Source: Candidatus Falkowbacteria bacterium S5_I03 (GTDB taxonomy: Bacteria; Patescibacteriota; Patescibacteriia; Patescibacteriales; UBA12465). Taken from it: a stretch of DNA of 62,196 nt. Numbering within the stretch: the stretch's first letter is position 1; each line of letters starts with the position of its first letter. Below, piece after piece: positions 1 to 8,646 of the stretch. The DNA lies in the NCBI GenBank assembly GCA_019248265.1, contig JAEHGX010000009.1, positions 1-62,196 on the forward strand, read 5' to 3'. Position numbers and translations under genes: made by a program. The notes under the pieces were generated by a model. It was not told the DNA's origin. It searched no databases and saw only the letters and a program-made list of their open reading frames with translations.

Positions 1-91
1 GACCGTGATACATGTGCCGTTTTTTGGCAATTTTGAAATTGGCGCCTGGTATATTCCTATTTTTATTTTTATCATTGTGGCCACTTCCTTT
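1..91 (-). repeat. Terminal inverted copy of an internal mraY segment
   Basis: Bases 1-91 are the reverse complement of 1191-1281 inside mraY, with one mismatch at base 10. At base 92 the sequence changes abruptly to the antisense of ftsW. The copied segment has no start or stop of its own and joins ftsW in opposite orientation, so it is not a gene. An inverted copy of nearby sequence at a contig end is typical of a chimeric read or of multiple displacement amplification. A real inverted duplication is possible but less likely. Confidence 0.9.
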
Positions 92-714
92 CCGGCAAAT
101 ACCACTACCAAAAAAATGTGTTTTATTTTACCGCCGCCGACAAAAAATACCATCATGGCGGTAAAGGCGATTATAAATAAAGTGCCTAAGTCCGGTTGCG
201 CCAACATTAATAAGCTGATAATTCCCAGGATAAACAAAAAAGGAACAATGCCGTCCGAAAAACTATTTAAATCGCCTTTCTTGGCTTCTAACCAGGTCGC
301 CAAATAAATCAAAAATGATAGTTTCACCAACTCGGCCGGCTGGAAAGAGTGGCCAAAAAGATTAATCCAACTGCGAGCCGTCCCATATTCCGATCTAATG
401 CCGGGAATAAACACCAGCGTTAACAGCACAATAGAAAAAATCAATAACAAAAATGCATATTTACGCCAAACCCGATAATCAATTTTAGAAACAATAAAAA
501 AAGCGCCTAAGCCAATAGCGATTGCGGTTAACTGGTTGAGGAAATAAAAATAGGTATTGCCATAACGAGCATAAGAAACAACCGAGGAAGCACTAAATAA
601 AAGAACCAGGCCAAAAATTAACAAAACCATAACGGCGGCAATCAAGCTTTTATCCGGCTCATGTTCGCCTGATTGCAGAGAAAAAAATCTTTTTTTCAAG
701 GCAGACAACTTCAT
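92..714 (-). CDS. ftsW: FtsW/RodA-family lipid II polymerase, 3' end cut off by the contig end
   Basis: This is the N-terminal part (about 207 residues) of a SEDS glycosyltransferase, which polymerises lipid II at the septum (FtsW) or lateral wall (RodA). A basic cytoplasmic N-terminus is followed by several hydrophobic helices. The family motifs QPAELVKL (near residue 125) and AQPDLGT (near residue 175) are present. The ATG overlaps the mraY stop as ATGA, so the two genes are translationally coupled. Position directly after mraY, as in dcw clusters, favours FtsW over RodA. The frame runs cleanly to base 92, where an unrelated inverted mraY fragment begins. The truncation is therefore an end artefact and not evidence for a pseudogene. 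Confidence 0.88.
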
Positions 715-1757
715 ATCTGCTTATCTAGAAGAAAAATAATCAAACCCATGACGGCGCCTAAACCGGCAATTACCCAGAATCTCATAACCACTTTGGATTC
801 CGCCCAACCGATAGCCTGAAAATGATGATGAATAGGCGAAGATATAAAAACTTTTTTATGGCGCAAGCGCTTAGAAAGCGTTTGAATAATAACAGACAGT
901 GATTCCAATAAAAAGATTAAACCGATAAAGACGAGCAGTAAGGCGTTATTAGTTAACATGGCAATAATGCCCAGGGTAACGCCGAGACTCATGGCACCGG
1001 TGTCGCCCATATAAAACCGCGCCGGCGGAATATTAAACCATAAGAAAGCCAGCAGCGCGCCGATAATAACCGCGCAAAAAGTCGCTAAATCATAGCGCCC
1101 CATCACAAAAGCAATTACACCGTAAGAAGCAAAAGCAATTAACAAGGTTCCACCCGCCAAACCATCCAGGCCGTCAGTTTCATTTACCGAAAAGGAAGTG
1201 GCCACAATGATAAAAATAAAAATAGGAATATACCAGGCGCCAATTTCAAAATTGCCAAAAAACGGCACATGCATCACGGTCCAATCAAGCTTAAAATAAA
1301 ACCATAAAGCACCGATTAAAGCGATGAGCGCATAAATAAGTAAACGATGGCGTAACTTTAAGCCGCCGCCGCCAAAAACGCCTTTGTCTCTAACATCCAG
1401 CCAGTCATCAATTAAACCAATAATAGCGGTAGCCACTAAAGCTCCTAAAGGTAACAGGGTTTCTGCTCGAGATAAAAAATTAAATCTTTGAAAAACGCCG
1501 CCCGGAAACAACTCTGATAAAAGATAAAAAAAACCAATCAAAATTAAAGCGGTCCCCCAAATTAAAATTCCGCCCATGGTCGGAGTCCCTGCCTTATGCG
1601 CATGAAGCTCGCTAAAAATTGGAGTAGCGCCGCTATTCCTAATCTTTTTTCCTAATTTATACTTATACAAAAAATGGGTGAGAAGCGGCGTCGCTAAAAC
1701 AGCAAACACGAAAGAAAGGGTCGAAAAGAAGAGAATTCTGATAATTTGATATTCCAT
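711..1757 (-). CDS. mraY: Phospho-N-acetylmuramoyl-pentapeptide transferase
   Basis: MraY transfers phospho-MurNAc-pentapeptide from UDP to undecaprenyl phosphate, forming lipid I at the inner face of the membrane. The 348-residue polytopic protein has all family signatures: HKAGTPTMGG (54-63), the catalytic aspartate pair DD (117-118), NETDGLDGL (192-200), PARFYMGDTG (about 245-254) and the HHH of PIHHHFQ (310-312). Length matches the family. It starts at an ATG ten bases after the end of the 137-residue membrane protein gene and overlaps ftsW by four bases, so the three form one transcription unit. An internal piece (1191-1281) reappears inverted at the contig start. Confidence 0.97.
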   Translation of the reverse strand: MEYQIIRILFFSTLSFVFAVLATPLLTHFLYKYKLGKKIRNSGATPIFSELHAHKAGTPTMGGILIWGTALILIGFFYLLSELFPGGVFQRFNFLSRAETLLPLGALVATAIIGLIDDWLDVRDKGVFGGGGLKLRHRLLIYALIALIGALWFYFKLDWTVMHVPFFGNFEIGAWYIPIFIFIIVATSFSVNETDGLDGLAGGTLLIAFASYGVIAFVMGRYDLATFCAVIIGALLAFLWFNIPPARFYMGDTGAMSLGVTLGIIAMLTNNALLLVFIGLIFLLESLSVIIQTLSKRLRHKKVFISSPIHHHFQAIGWAESKVVMRFWVIAGLGAVMGLIIFLLDKQI

Positions 1758-1767
1758 AGTCAGTATT

Positions 1768-2181
1768 TTATCTAAAATTTATAAAATTAAGAGCCAAAAG
1801 AGCTAAACTCAAGAAAACCGCAAAAGCCACGGCTGCTCCCAGTAAAAAATGGATTATCAACCTGGCTTCCCGGCGTCTGGCTAAGACAGCGGCTAAAATG
1901 ACATTAATAATAGCTACCCCTAAGCCAAAAAATGGGTAATAAAAAATTGATTGCGGACGGCCAATAAGGTCAACGCCAAAATCAATATTATAATGCAAAA
2001 TTGTAAAATCGCCAGTTAAACGACGATAAATGGCGATAGTTTGCAGCCAAGCCAGGACCTGCAAAAAAATAATGAGCCCCGCATAAACCTTGGTAAAATT
2101 AAATTTAAAAATACGCTTAAAAGCCGCCCCTGAAAGTTGCAAAAAAGTATAAAAACGAGCGTAAAAATTAGAATAATTCAT
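1768..2181 (-). CDS. Small membrane protein of unknown function upstream of mraY
   Basis: I do not recognise this 137-residue protein. It has a basic, aromatic N-terminus (about 1-30) and three predicted transmembrane helices (about 32-50, 80-100 and 110-135), with an Arg-rich RRREAR loop between the last two that should face the cytoplasm. It is the first gene of the operon reading into mraY and ftsW, ten bases apart. A role in envelope growth is only guilt by association. The 82-base gap upstream is AT-rich and shared with the divergent ATPase-like gene, so it should hold both promoters. Confidence 0.7.
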   Translation of the reverse strand: MNYSNFYARFYTFLQLSGAAFKRIFKFNFTKVYAGLIIFLQVLAWLQTIAIYRRLTGDFTILHYNIDFGVDLIGRPQSIFYYPFFGLGVAIINVILAAVLARRREARLIIHFLLGAAVAFAVFLSLALLALNFINFR

Positions 2182-2263
2182 AGAAAAAACGAGATAATTA
2201 TATCTTAATTATTAGCTTAACATATTTTTAAAATAATATAAAATATGCTAACATAATAGCATT

Positions 2264-3268
2264 ATGATAAATAAAACTTTCAGCGGCTTATTTAATTTTG
2301 CCAAACAGGAAAAAGCGGAAAGAATTGTGATTTCCGGATCAGAAAAGGGCCACTCTTGTCGTTGCCATCTTCCGGACGGCGAAGAAGCAATCTTTAATCT
2401 GCCTAAAAAATTGGAAAATGACTTAGCCGAAAACTTACGCGCCTTGTTAAAAATAGCCCCCGGAGAACTGGCAGCCGAAAAATATTGCCAGTGGCGCGAT
2501 AAAAATAATGATTTAAATTTCAAGCTTAGTATAATTCCGGATAAATTCGGAGAAAAAATAATTATCAGTATTATCCAGGAAGATAAAGAATCTTTAAGCT
2601 TGAACCAGTTGGGCTGGCAAAAAAATGACTTGGAACTATTAAAAAATAGCAGTCGCTCTAAATCCGGACTAATTATTATCAGTTCGCCTGAAAGACAGGG
2701 GCGCAGCACTACTCTTCAAGCCATTTTAAATCACCTAAACCAAGAAAATAAAAATATTTATTTCCTGGGAGCTAGCGAATTTAACATTCAAGGAATAAAT
2801 TTCTTAGAAAACACCTCAGAAAATTGGAATCGAGTTTTAGGGCATGATTCTGATATTATCGCTCTGGAAATTAAAGAAGGCGATCAAGAAAGTATCAAGC
2901 GTGCGATTATGGCAGCCGGCACGGGACGTTTAGTGCTAATAACAATAAAATCTATTAATTCCCTGCAAGCTCTTTATCAGATTTTAAAGAGCGACCTACC
3001 CTTGAAATTAATTTTGGATAATCTTAAGATGATAAGCGGCCAAGAACTGGCGGTTTTAAAAAGAAAAACAGCTAAAGCCAAAAGAAAACGCATCGGTGTT
3101 TTTGAAACTTTTGTTCCCCGACCGGAAACTATCAGCTTCATTAGCAAAAACCACAAGAAATTAGCAACCGCTAAATTCTGGGAAGATTTTTTCCAGTTGG
3201 CGAATAAAAATGGCTATCAACCTTTAACCGTTGATAAAAATCAAAAGAAAAAAGACGGACTAGTTTAA
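2264..3268 (+). CDS. Degenerate PilB/GspE-like secretion ATPase homologue
   Basis: The 334-residue protein follows the layout of the type IV pilus / type II secretion ATPase core. An N2-like region (1-105) leads into a segment resembling the family's linker before the P-loop (114-140). The P-loop position is SPERQGRST (141-149), where PilB proteins have GPTGSGKTT, so the lysine is replaced by Arg147. The Walker B counterpart DIIALEIK lacks the usual GEIRD pattern. A C-terminal segment RIGVFETF resembles the RTGIYE motif of PilB. The tetracysteine zinc motif is missing. Fold assignment is fairly safe. Loss of ATPase activity is an inference from the substituted residues. No other pilus gene is nearby. 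It is followed five bases later by a GT2 gene. Confidence 0.65.
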   Translation: MINKTFSGLFNFAKQEKAERIVISGSEKGHSCRCHLPDGEEAIFNLPKKLENDLAENLRALLKIAPGELAAEKYCQWRDKNNDLNFKLSIIPDKFGEKIIISIIQEDKESLSLNQLGWQKNDLELLKNSSRSKSGLIIISSPERQGRSTTLQAILNHLNQENKNIYFLGASEFNIQGINFLENTSENWNRVLGHDSDIIALEIKEGDQESIKRAIMAAGTGRLVLITIKSINSLQALYQILKSDLPLKLILDNLKMISGQELAVLKRKTAKAKRKRIGVFETFVPRPETISFISKNHKKLATAKFWEDFFQLANKNGYQPLTVDKNQKKKDGLV

Positions 3269-3273
3269 AAATC

Positions 3274-3936
3274 ATGAAAAAAATCTGCGTCATCCCGGCC
3301 TATAATGAAGCCCAAAATATTAGTGAAGTAATCAAGCGCGTTCGGCCTTTTGTAGACGAAATCGTCGTAATTGATGATGGTTCGCAAGATGAAATGGCGA
3401 TTATGGCCAAACAAGCTGGCGCGACTGTTTTAAGGCACGCTGTTAATCGCGGACAGGGGGCCGCCCTACAAACCGGCAACGAATACGCGCTTTTACGGGG
3501 TGCCGATATTATTATCCATTTTGACGCCGATAATCAATTTCAAGCTGAAGAAATTCCCGACTTAATCGCTCCTATTGAATCTGGCCAAGCGGAAGCAGTT
3601 CTGGGTTCGCGTTTCTTATCAAAGAAATCTGATTTGCCGGCTTTAAAAAAGAACTTAATCATGCCTCTCGCTCGCTTAATCAACCGTTGGTTTTTTAATA
3701 TTCGTCTTAGCGACCCGCAAAGCGGCTTTCGCGTCTTAAGCCGGGATGCCGCGGAAAAGATAATTATTAGCAACGACCGAATGGCGCATTGCAGCGAAAT
3801 TTTGCATCAATTATTTAAAAATAAAATAAAAACTATAGAAATTCCGATTACCGTTGTTTATCACGAATTCGGCCAGAAATTTTCCGGTGGAATCAGAATT
3901 ATAAAGGACTTAGCGATTAAAAGAATTATTAAATAA
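3274..3936 (+). CDS. GT2-family glycosyltransferase (DPM1/polyprenol-phosphate type)
   Basis: The protein resembles dolichol/polyprenyl-phosphate sugar synthases, which move a sugar from a nucleotide donor to a lipid phosphate. It has the N-terminal GT-A fold start VIPAYNE (about 6-12), VVIDDGS (about 31-37) and the metal-binding DAD of HFDADNQF (about 73-80), followed by the DPQSGFR segment common in this subgroup. At 220 residues it is only the catalytic domain and lacks C-terminal membrane helices. It lies five bases after the PilB-like gene and before a strong terminator, so it closes that operon. The acceptor is unknown. Confidence 0.85.
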   Translation: MKKICVIPAYNEAQNISEVIKRVRPFVDEIVVIDDGSQDEMAIMAKQAGATVLRHAVNRGQGAALQTGNEYALLRGADIIIHFDADNQFQAEEIPDLIAPIESGQAEAVLGSRFLSKKSDLPALKKNLIMPLARLINRWFFNIRLSDPQSGFRVLSRDAAEKIIISNDRMAHCSEILHQLFKNKIKTIEIPITVVYHEFGQKFSGGIRIIKDLAIKRIIK

Positions 3937-3964
3937 AAAAGGCTCTTTAAAGAAGAGCCCTTTT
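3935..3964. terminator. Bidirectional intrinsic terminator
   Basis: A seven-base-pair stem, GGCTCTT (3941-3947) with AAGAGCC (3953-3959), is flanked by A6 on the left and T4 on the right. It sits between two convergent genes, the GT2 on the plus strand and the membrane protein on the minus strand, and can serve both. Confidence 0.85.
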
Positions 3965-3980
3965 CAGCGCCTAAGAGCCG

Positions 3981-4475
3981 TTAACCGGCAATAATCGGCA
4001 CTAATAATTTTTCGATGGCAATCGTTCCCAGAGAAATCACCAAAAATTTCAGATAAAGGCAGCGGTTAATGAAGTCGTGCAGCTCCATCATTTCTACCGC
4101 CTGCTCCGAGGTGTGCTGTTTTTTCCAGAAAAGATTCATGGTTGTCCAGACGCTAGTAATGGTTAGCAAACCGAAAACAGCAAAGGCAAACCATAAAATG
4201 CTGCTGGGCGTTCCCTGCAAGTTCCAAAGGAATAAGCCGACTATTGTTAGTAGCCAGACATCAAAGGAAAATGAAAAAATATTTCTCAATCTTTCCATCA
4301 GGTAAATTAGGACAACCGCAATGACCGCGACGGCCAGCAGAATACCGGCAATAACTTCGTCACCGATATGAAAGTTAGCACCCTGCGCCATCAAGATAAA
4401 TCTAACCAGCGCAAATACTCCCAGGAGGAAGAGGCTCATTCCGAGCTCTTTCAACCAATTTGATTTCTGTTTCAT
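3981..4475 (-). CDS. Four-helix membrane protein of unknown function
   Basis: I do not recognise this 164-residue protein. Four hydrophobic helices are visible, about 10-30, 40-62, 70-105 (probably two short spans) and 140-160, with a polar EQAVEMMELHDF stretch before the last that is probably cytoplasmic. It is transcribed alone: a terminator lies just past its stop and a divergent 140-base gap separates it from the DUF2304 gene. No catalytic motif is seen. Confidence 0.6.
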   Translation of the reverse strand: MKQKSNWLKELGMSLFLLGVFALVRFILMAQGANFHIGDEVIAGILLAVAVIAVVLIYLMERLRNIFSFSFDVWLLTIVGLFLWNLQGTPSSILWFAFAVFGLLTITSVWTTMNLFWKKQHTSEQAVEMMELHDFINRCLYLKFLVISLGTIAIEKLLVPIIAG

Positions 4476-4615
4476 TTAAAAAAAAATTTTAATTTTTATA
4501 TTGTAAATGTACGATAAACGCCTCTATCTGCTTAACAAATACGCAAAAATTGGCAAATCATCATAATTTATCATTAATTCTAAATAGTGTCAATAATTAA
4601 TAATCCCCCAAAAAT

Positions 4616-4975
4616 ATGTTGCAACAAATCATAGCTCTCGCCCTTATCGCTATTTTTATCTGGCGACTAAGTGAACAAAAGAAGAAAAAAAAGATTGGCC
4701 AAAACGAATTTATTTTCTGGCTTACCTTCTGGCTTTTGGGCGTGGTGGCGATTATCTTAATTAAACAATTAGACCGCTTAGTTGGCGCCCTCGGCTTCTC
4801 GGGTTCCGGAATTAACTTCCTACTCTACCTGACAGTGATGATTTTGTTTTATATGGTTTTCAAGCTCCGCCTGTCGCTCGCTAAAATGGATGCCAACTTA
4901 ACAAGTATTGTCAGAAAGATTGCGCTCTTAGAAAATAACGGTTCTAATAATAAAGACCAGGGGTCCCAAAAATAA
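4616..4975 (+). CDS. DUF2304-family small membrane protein
   Basis: The 119-residue protein has an N-terminal hydrophobic helix, a Lys-rich loop (about 22-27), a second helix, a third helix (about 72-93) and a polar tail resembling the LR.SLA.M..NL..IVRKIALLE pattern of DUF2304. The family is found almost always next to glycosyltransferases and is thought to assist membrane glycan assembly; its biochemical role is unknown. Here it starts the GT4-GT4 operon, three bases before the first GT4. The upstream 140 bases contain no Shine-Dalgarno sequence that I can see. Confidence 0.7.
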   Translation: MLQQIIALALIAIFIWRLSEQKKKKKIGQNEFIFWLTFWLLGVVAIILIKQLDRLVGALGFSGSGINFLLYLTVMILFYMVFKLRLSLAKMDANLTSIVRKIALLENNGSNNKDQGSQK

Positions 4976-4978
4976 TTT

Positions 4979-6109
4979 ATGAAAATCGCCCAGATAGTCT
5001 GCGCTTATCCGCCCTATGCCGGCGGCATCGGCAACAGCGCTTATCGTTTCCACGAACTGTTAAGCCTTAAACATGAAATTATTAATTTCACGCCTGATAA
5101 CACGCGGCCATTTTTAAGACGCGGCCATGGCGCGGTTTTACCGCAACTATTATGGAAACTGCGCAAATTTGATTATATCTATCTGCATTATCCCTTTTTC
5201 GGCACGGCAGAAATTGTCTGGCTTTTTAAAATTTTTTACAAACGGCCAAAACTGATTATTCAATATCATATGGACGTTAAAAATCAATCTTCAGCCGCTA
5301 AAATTTTAAGCTTACCCAGCAGGCTAATTAGGAATTCCCTTTTCAACCAAGCGGAAGCGATTGTCAGCTCCAGCTTAGATTATGTCAAACATGGCCAACT
5401 AAAAAAATATTATGAGGCCAATATGGGAAAATTCCAAGAAATTCCTTTCGGAATAGACTTGCAAAAATTCCAACCCAATCCTATCAGCCAGCCAAGCGCC
5501 AATAATCTAATCGCGAAAGTGAAAAATATTGTTAAGCATATTAATGATTTATTTATTAAAAAAGACCGACTTGATTTAATTTTTATCGGTGGTCTAGACA
5601 AGGCTCATTATTTCAAGGGAGTGAGCGTTCTGCTTAATTCCCTACCAAGTTTAGACCAAAGAAAATGGAACTTAAAAATTGTCGGTGATGGCGACTTGCG
5701 CCCAGAATATGAAAACTTAGCCGCTCGCCTTAATCTAACAAAACGCGTAGAATTTGCCGGCAAGCTCAGTGACGAGCAAATGATTAAGGCACTACAAAAT
5801 TCTGACTTATTAATTTTACCGTCAGTTAACAATAACGAAGCTTTCGGCCTCGTCTTAATTGAAGCGCTGGCTTGCGGCGTCCCGGTTATCGCTTCCGATC
5901 TCCCCGGAGTCAGAAAAGTGTTTACCGACAAGCGTGAGGGATTGCTGGTTATCCCCGGAAGCGTTGAGGATTTAAATCGTAAATTAGAATTCATTCTAAA
6001 AAATGAAGGTTTGCGCCAGGAGATGGCCAAGGCGGCGCGACGCTTAGCTATCCGAAAATACGATCAAGAGCTGATGAAACAAAAATATGAAAATCTGTTT
6101 ACTGAATAA
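4979..6109 (+). CDS. GT4-family glycosyltransferase
   Basis: A GT-B fold retaining glycosyltransferase of 376 residues. The N-terminal acceptor domain begins with a Gly-rich loop PPYAGGIGNSAYRF (about 11-24). The C-terminal donor domain carries GGLDKAHYFKGV, VGDGDLRPEYE and the donor-site segment EAFGLVLIEALACGVPVIAS, in which the E-x7-E pair binds the nucleotide sugar. Length is normal. Its 3' end overlaps the next GT4 by 23 bases, so the pair is coupled. It probably adds a sugar to a lipid-linked glycan; donor and acceptor cannot be read from sequence. Confidence 0.88.
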   Translation: MKIAQIVCAYPPYAGGIGNSAYRFHELLSLKHEIINFTPDNTRPFLRRGHGAVLPQLLWKLRKFDYIYLHYPFFGTAEIVWLFKIFYKRPKLIIQYHMDVKNQSSAAKILSLPSRLIRNSLFNQAEAIVSSSLDYVKHGQLKKYYEANMGKFQEIPFGIDLQKFQPNPISQPSANNLIAKVKNIVKHINDLFIKKDRLDLIFIGGLDKAHYFKGVSVLLNSLPSLDQRKWNLKIVGDGDLRPEYENLAARLNLTKRVEFAGKLSDEQMIKALQNSDLLILPSVNNNEAFGLVLIEALACGVPVIASDLPGVRKVFTDKREGLLVIPGSVEDLNRKLEFILKNEGLRQEMAKAARRLAIRKYDQELMKQKYENLFTE

Positions 6110-7139
6110 TCTTTATAAGCCCTATAACCGCGGCGGGGCGGAAAACGTCGTTGCGGCCATGATTAAATCATACCAAGGCGCCGGCCATGAAGTCTTTTTA
6201 ATTACTACCCGGCCAAACAATCTTGATTTAGGCGAAAATAAAGATTGCCGGACTTTTTATATTAATTCCGAATTTTATAACTTAAACAAAAAAACGAAAT
6301 TAGCCCGCCTATTTTGGCATCTCTATAATTTGCGCGCGACTAAAAAATATCATGCAATAAAAAAAATATTGCAAACCGAAAAACCGAATTTAGTAATCTC
6401 TCATAATTTAATGGGCCTGGATTTTAAAATTGCGCCGGTAATCAAAGAATTAAAAATCGAACATCATCATTTTTTACACGACATTCAGCTGCTCCACCCT
6501 TCAGGATTGATAATTTATGGAAATGAAAATATTGTTAATAGCGCCGCCGCCAAACTTTACCAAAAAATAACCCGACTTTTCCTGGGTTCGCCGGATTTAA
6601 TTATTTCTCCTTCCCGCTGGCTATTAGAGGAGCACTTAAAGCGCGGATTTTTTAAAAACTCAAAAACAGAAATTCAAAAACTAGAAGATATTTTTAAAAT
6701 TAATCTGGCTGATAAAAAGGCGCAAGTAATAGCCAAGCCTTTTAAGCATCTCCTATTTGTTGGCCAAATAGAAAAACACAAAGGAATACTTTTTTTACTG
6801 GACGCTTTTAAAAAACTGGCGACCACTGAAATGACACTCACAATTGCTGGCGATGGCTCCCTTTTGCCGCTTATTCGTGAACAGTTTTCTAAAGACGAGC
6901 GTATTCAAATTTTAGGGCGCTCAGAAAAACCCGCTTTAGAAAAATATTACCGAGAAGCCGATGCACTCATTATGCCTTCGCTCTGCTATGAAAATTATCC
7001 AACGGTAATAATTGAGGCGCGCCAAGCCGGCTTGCCGATAATCGCGTCTAATCTCGGCGGCATTCCAGAAGCGATTGGTAGCGACGGTTGCTTATTTACG
7101 CCAGGAGATGCTGATGATTTATTTAAAAAAATCATATGA
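6087..7139 (+). CDS. GT4-family glycosyltransferase with a shortened C-terminus
   Basis: A second GT-B enzyme (350 residues), starting with NRGGAENVVAAM (about 14-25), the typical acceptor-domain loop. The donor domain has FVGQIEKHKG, AGDGSLLPLI and the segment ENYPTVIIEARQAGLPIIAS. Most GT4 enzymes continue for about 40-60 residues after the GDADDL segment with a helix that crosses back to the N-terminal domain. This one ends almost at once, in an ATGA overlap with the next gene. I see no displaced C-terminal part in the next frame, so the shortening looks real and stable, though an old frameshift cannot be excluded. Confidence 0.82.
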   Translation: MKICLLNNLYKPYNRGGAENVVAAMIKSYQGAGHEVFLITTRPNNLDLGENKDCRTFYINSEFYNLNKKTKLARLFWHLYNLRATKKYHAIKKILQTEKPNLVISHNLMGLDFKIAPVIKELKIEHHHFLHDIQLLHPSGLIIYGNENIVNSAAAKLYQKITRLFLGSPDLIISPSRWLLEEHLKRGFFKNSKTEIQKLEDIFKINLADKKAQVIAKPFKHLLFVGQIEKHKGILFLLDAFKKLATTEMTLTIAGDGSLLPLIREQFSKDERIQILGRSEKPALEKYYREADALIMPSLCYENYPTVIIEARQAGLPIIASNLGGIPEAIGSDGCLFTPGDADDLFKKII

Positions 7140-7555
7140 AAAAAAATCTAATTTTATTAAATGGCCTACTAACGAATTTTTGGTTCGTGCTGCTACTGGC
7201 CACTATCGCTGGCTGGCTCTTATCTTTTAAAAGTCATCTGCCACAAATCTTTGAGTTCTACAAATTTGGCGGCTTAGACGCGACAAGCGCCGCTATCGGA
7301 AATCTTTTCTTTATTTTCTTCCTACCACTGGCCTTAATTTCCCTCGCCCTATCAGGTTATCTCTCTAAAACCGAGAAAGAACAAAGCCGGCAAGGCTTTC
7401 TCTCGCTGATAATTATCATTGTCTCGTTTGCCTCCCTATTTCTTCTTTGGGGAAAAATCACAACCCTAAATAATGATATTGCTAGCGGCCGCACCTGCAT
7501 CCCAATTGTCGGTGGCCCAAATGACGGTCAGTGCGAACGTGCTTATAAAAACTAA
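7136..7555 (+). CDS. Small membrane protein with a two-Cys tail
   Basis: I do not recognise this 139-residue protein. It has three or four hydrophobic helices (about 5-28, 50-75 and 88-108) and a short polar C-terminal tail of about 30 residues containing two cysteines (GRTCIPIVGG and DGQCERA). If the tail is outside the cell the cysteines could form a disulfide. It overlaps the preceding GT4 by ATGA and is followed by a terminator, so it is the last gene of the operon. A role with the glycosyltransferases is inferred from position only. Confidence 0.65.
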   Translation: MKKNLILLNGLLTNFWFVLLLATIAGWLLSFKSHLPQIFEFYKFGGLDATSAAIGNLFFIFFLPLALISLALSGYLSKTEKEQSRQGFLSLIIIIVSFASLFLLWGKITTLNNDIASGRTCIPIVGGPNDGQCERAYKN

Positions 7556-7564
7556 AAACTAAAC

Positions 7565-7595
7565 AAAAAATCGGACCCTAGAGTCCGATTTTTTT
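7565..7595. terminator. Bidirectional intrinsic terminator
   Basis: A stem of AATCGGAC (7569-7576) with GTCCGATT (7583-7590) has runs of A before and T7 after. It separates the plus-strand glycosyltransferase operon from the convergent minus-strand epimerase gene and can work in both directions. Confidence 0.88.
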
Positions 7596-7614
7596 ATACC
7601 TAATAATTTTTAAA

Positions 7615-8640
7615 TTAATAACTTCCAAACCCCTGCAATTTCTTTTGCGCCTTAACATCAAAAATCGTCTTGCGCAAACCGTTCTCTAAAGTAACGACCG
7701 GCATCCAGCCAAGTTCATTGCGAGCCAGCTTAATGTCCGGCAAAATTAACTCGGTCATAAAGACTAGGTTTTCGGCATGAACAATTTTGGATTTTGATCC
7801 GGTTTCATTAATTATAATTTGCGCTAAATCAACCAATTTACAATCAATATCGGAACCAATATTAATCGGACCAGCGATATCAGTTGTCATAACTTTAGAA
7901 ACAGCATCCAATAAGTCCTCAATATAACAGAAGGAGGATGAAAAATTTTCATCGCCGTTAATTATCAAGTCTTTGTCCTCCAAGGCATTATTAATAAAAT
8001 CAGGAATCATTTGGCCGTCATTAGATTCCATGCGCGGGCCATAGACTCGAAACACTCTGATTATTTTGGTATCAAGCTGGTAAATATCGCGGTAAGTAGA
8101 GACTAGTGTTTCCGAAAAACGCTTGCCTTCATCATAAGAGGCGCGGCTGGAAAGCTGATCAACGACTCCCGGGTCTGATTCGCGCGCTTTAAACTCGGGA
8201 TTATCGGAACGGCGGGGACCATAAACGACCGAAGAGGAAAAATGTAAAAACTTAGCATTATGAGCTAAAGCTAAATCCAATAAATTTTTAACAACTAAGG
8301 AATTAGCTTCCAGGGTTGCCAGGCGATTATTCAAAAAATTACGTGGCGACATCGGACAAGCCAAATTATAAATCTCCTGAATACCCTGAAATTCAACCTT
8401 AAACTTCTTTAACTCATTAATTTCCGCCAAATTAAGCGGCTTAGCTAAATCGTGATTAATAAAAACAAAGTTAGGGTTGGCCAGTAAATGGTCAATGTTC
8501 CGCTCGCTGCCGGAAATAAAATCATCCACGCAAATAACCTTGCAGGTCTTGATTAGTTCATCGCAAAGATGGGAACCGATAAAACCGGCTCCACCAGCGA
8601 CCAGCACATTCTTTTTATCAAAGATAATTTTCTTAGGCAT
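7615..8640 (-). CDS. UXS-like NAD-dependent sugar epimerase/decarboxylase
   Basis: An extended SDR enzyme of 341 residues. It has the NAD-binding GGAGFIGSH (about 16-24), the catalytic Tyr-Lys pair in SYDEGKR (about 168-174) and segments very like UDP-glucuronate decarboxylase (UDP-xylose synthase): NLACPMSPRNF, YGPRMESNDG and a C-terminal PDI.LAR.ELGW. Two arginines conserved in UXS appear changed (NDGQMI for NDGRVV; no Arg in the FSSSFCYIEDL segment). The product could therefore be UDP-xylose or another UDP-sugar. It lies six bases after the subtilase gene and is last on this strand before a terminator. Confidence 0.75.
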   Translation of the reverse strand: MPKKIIFDKKNVLVAGGAGFIGSHLCDELIKTCKVICVDDFISGSERNIDHLLANPNFVFINHDLAKPLNLAEINELKKFKVEFQGIQEIYNLACPMSPRNFLNNRLATLEANSLVVKNLLDLALAHNAKFLHFSSSVVYGPRRSDNPEFKARESDPGVVDQLSSRASYDEGKRFSETLVSTYRDIYQLDTKIIRVFRVYGPRMESNDGQMIPDFINNALEDKDLIINGDENFSSSFCYIEDLLDAVSKVMTTDIAGPINIGSDIDCKLVDLAQIIINETGSKSKIVHAENLVFMTELILPDIKLARNELGWMPVVTLENGLRKTIFDVKAQKKLQGFGSY

Positions 8641-8646
8641 ATATGA

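Noticed and set aside
5-307. Apparent plus-strand open frame beginning like MraY
   Set aside because: It is made of the inverted mraY fragment (1-91) followed by the antisense of ftsW; it is a chimera.
2200-2263. Inverted repeat TTAGC...GCTAA before the PilB-like gene as an operator
   Set aside because: The two arms differ by a four-base insertion and the region is so AT-rich that the match may be chance.
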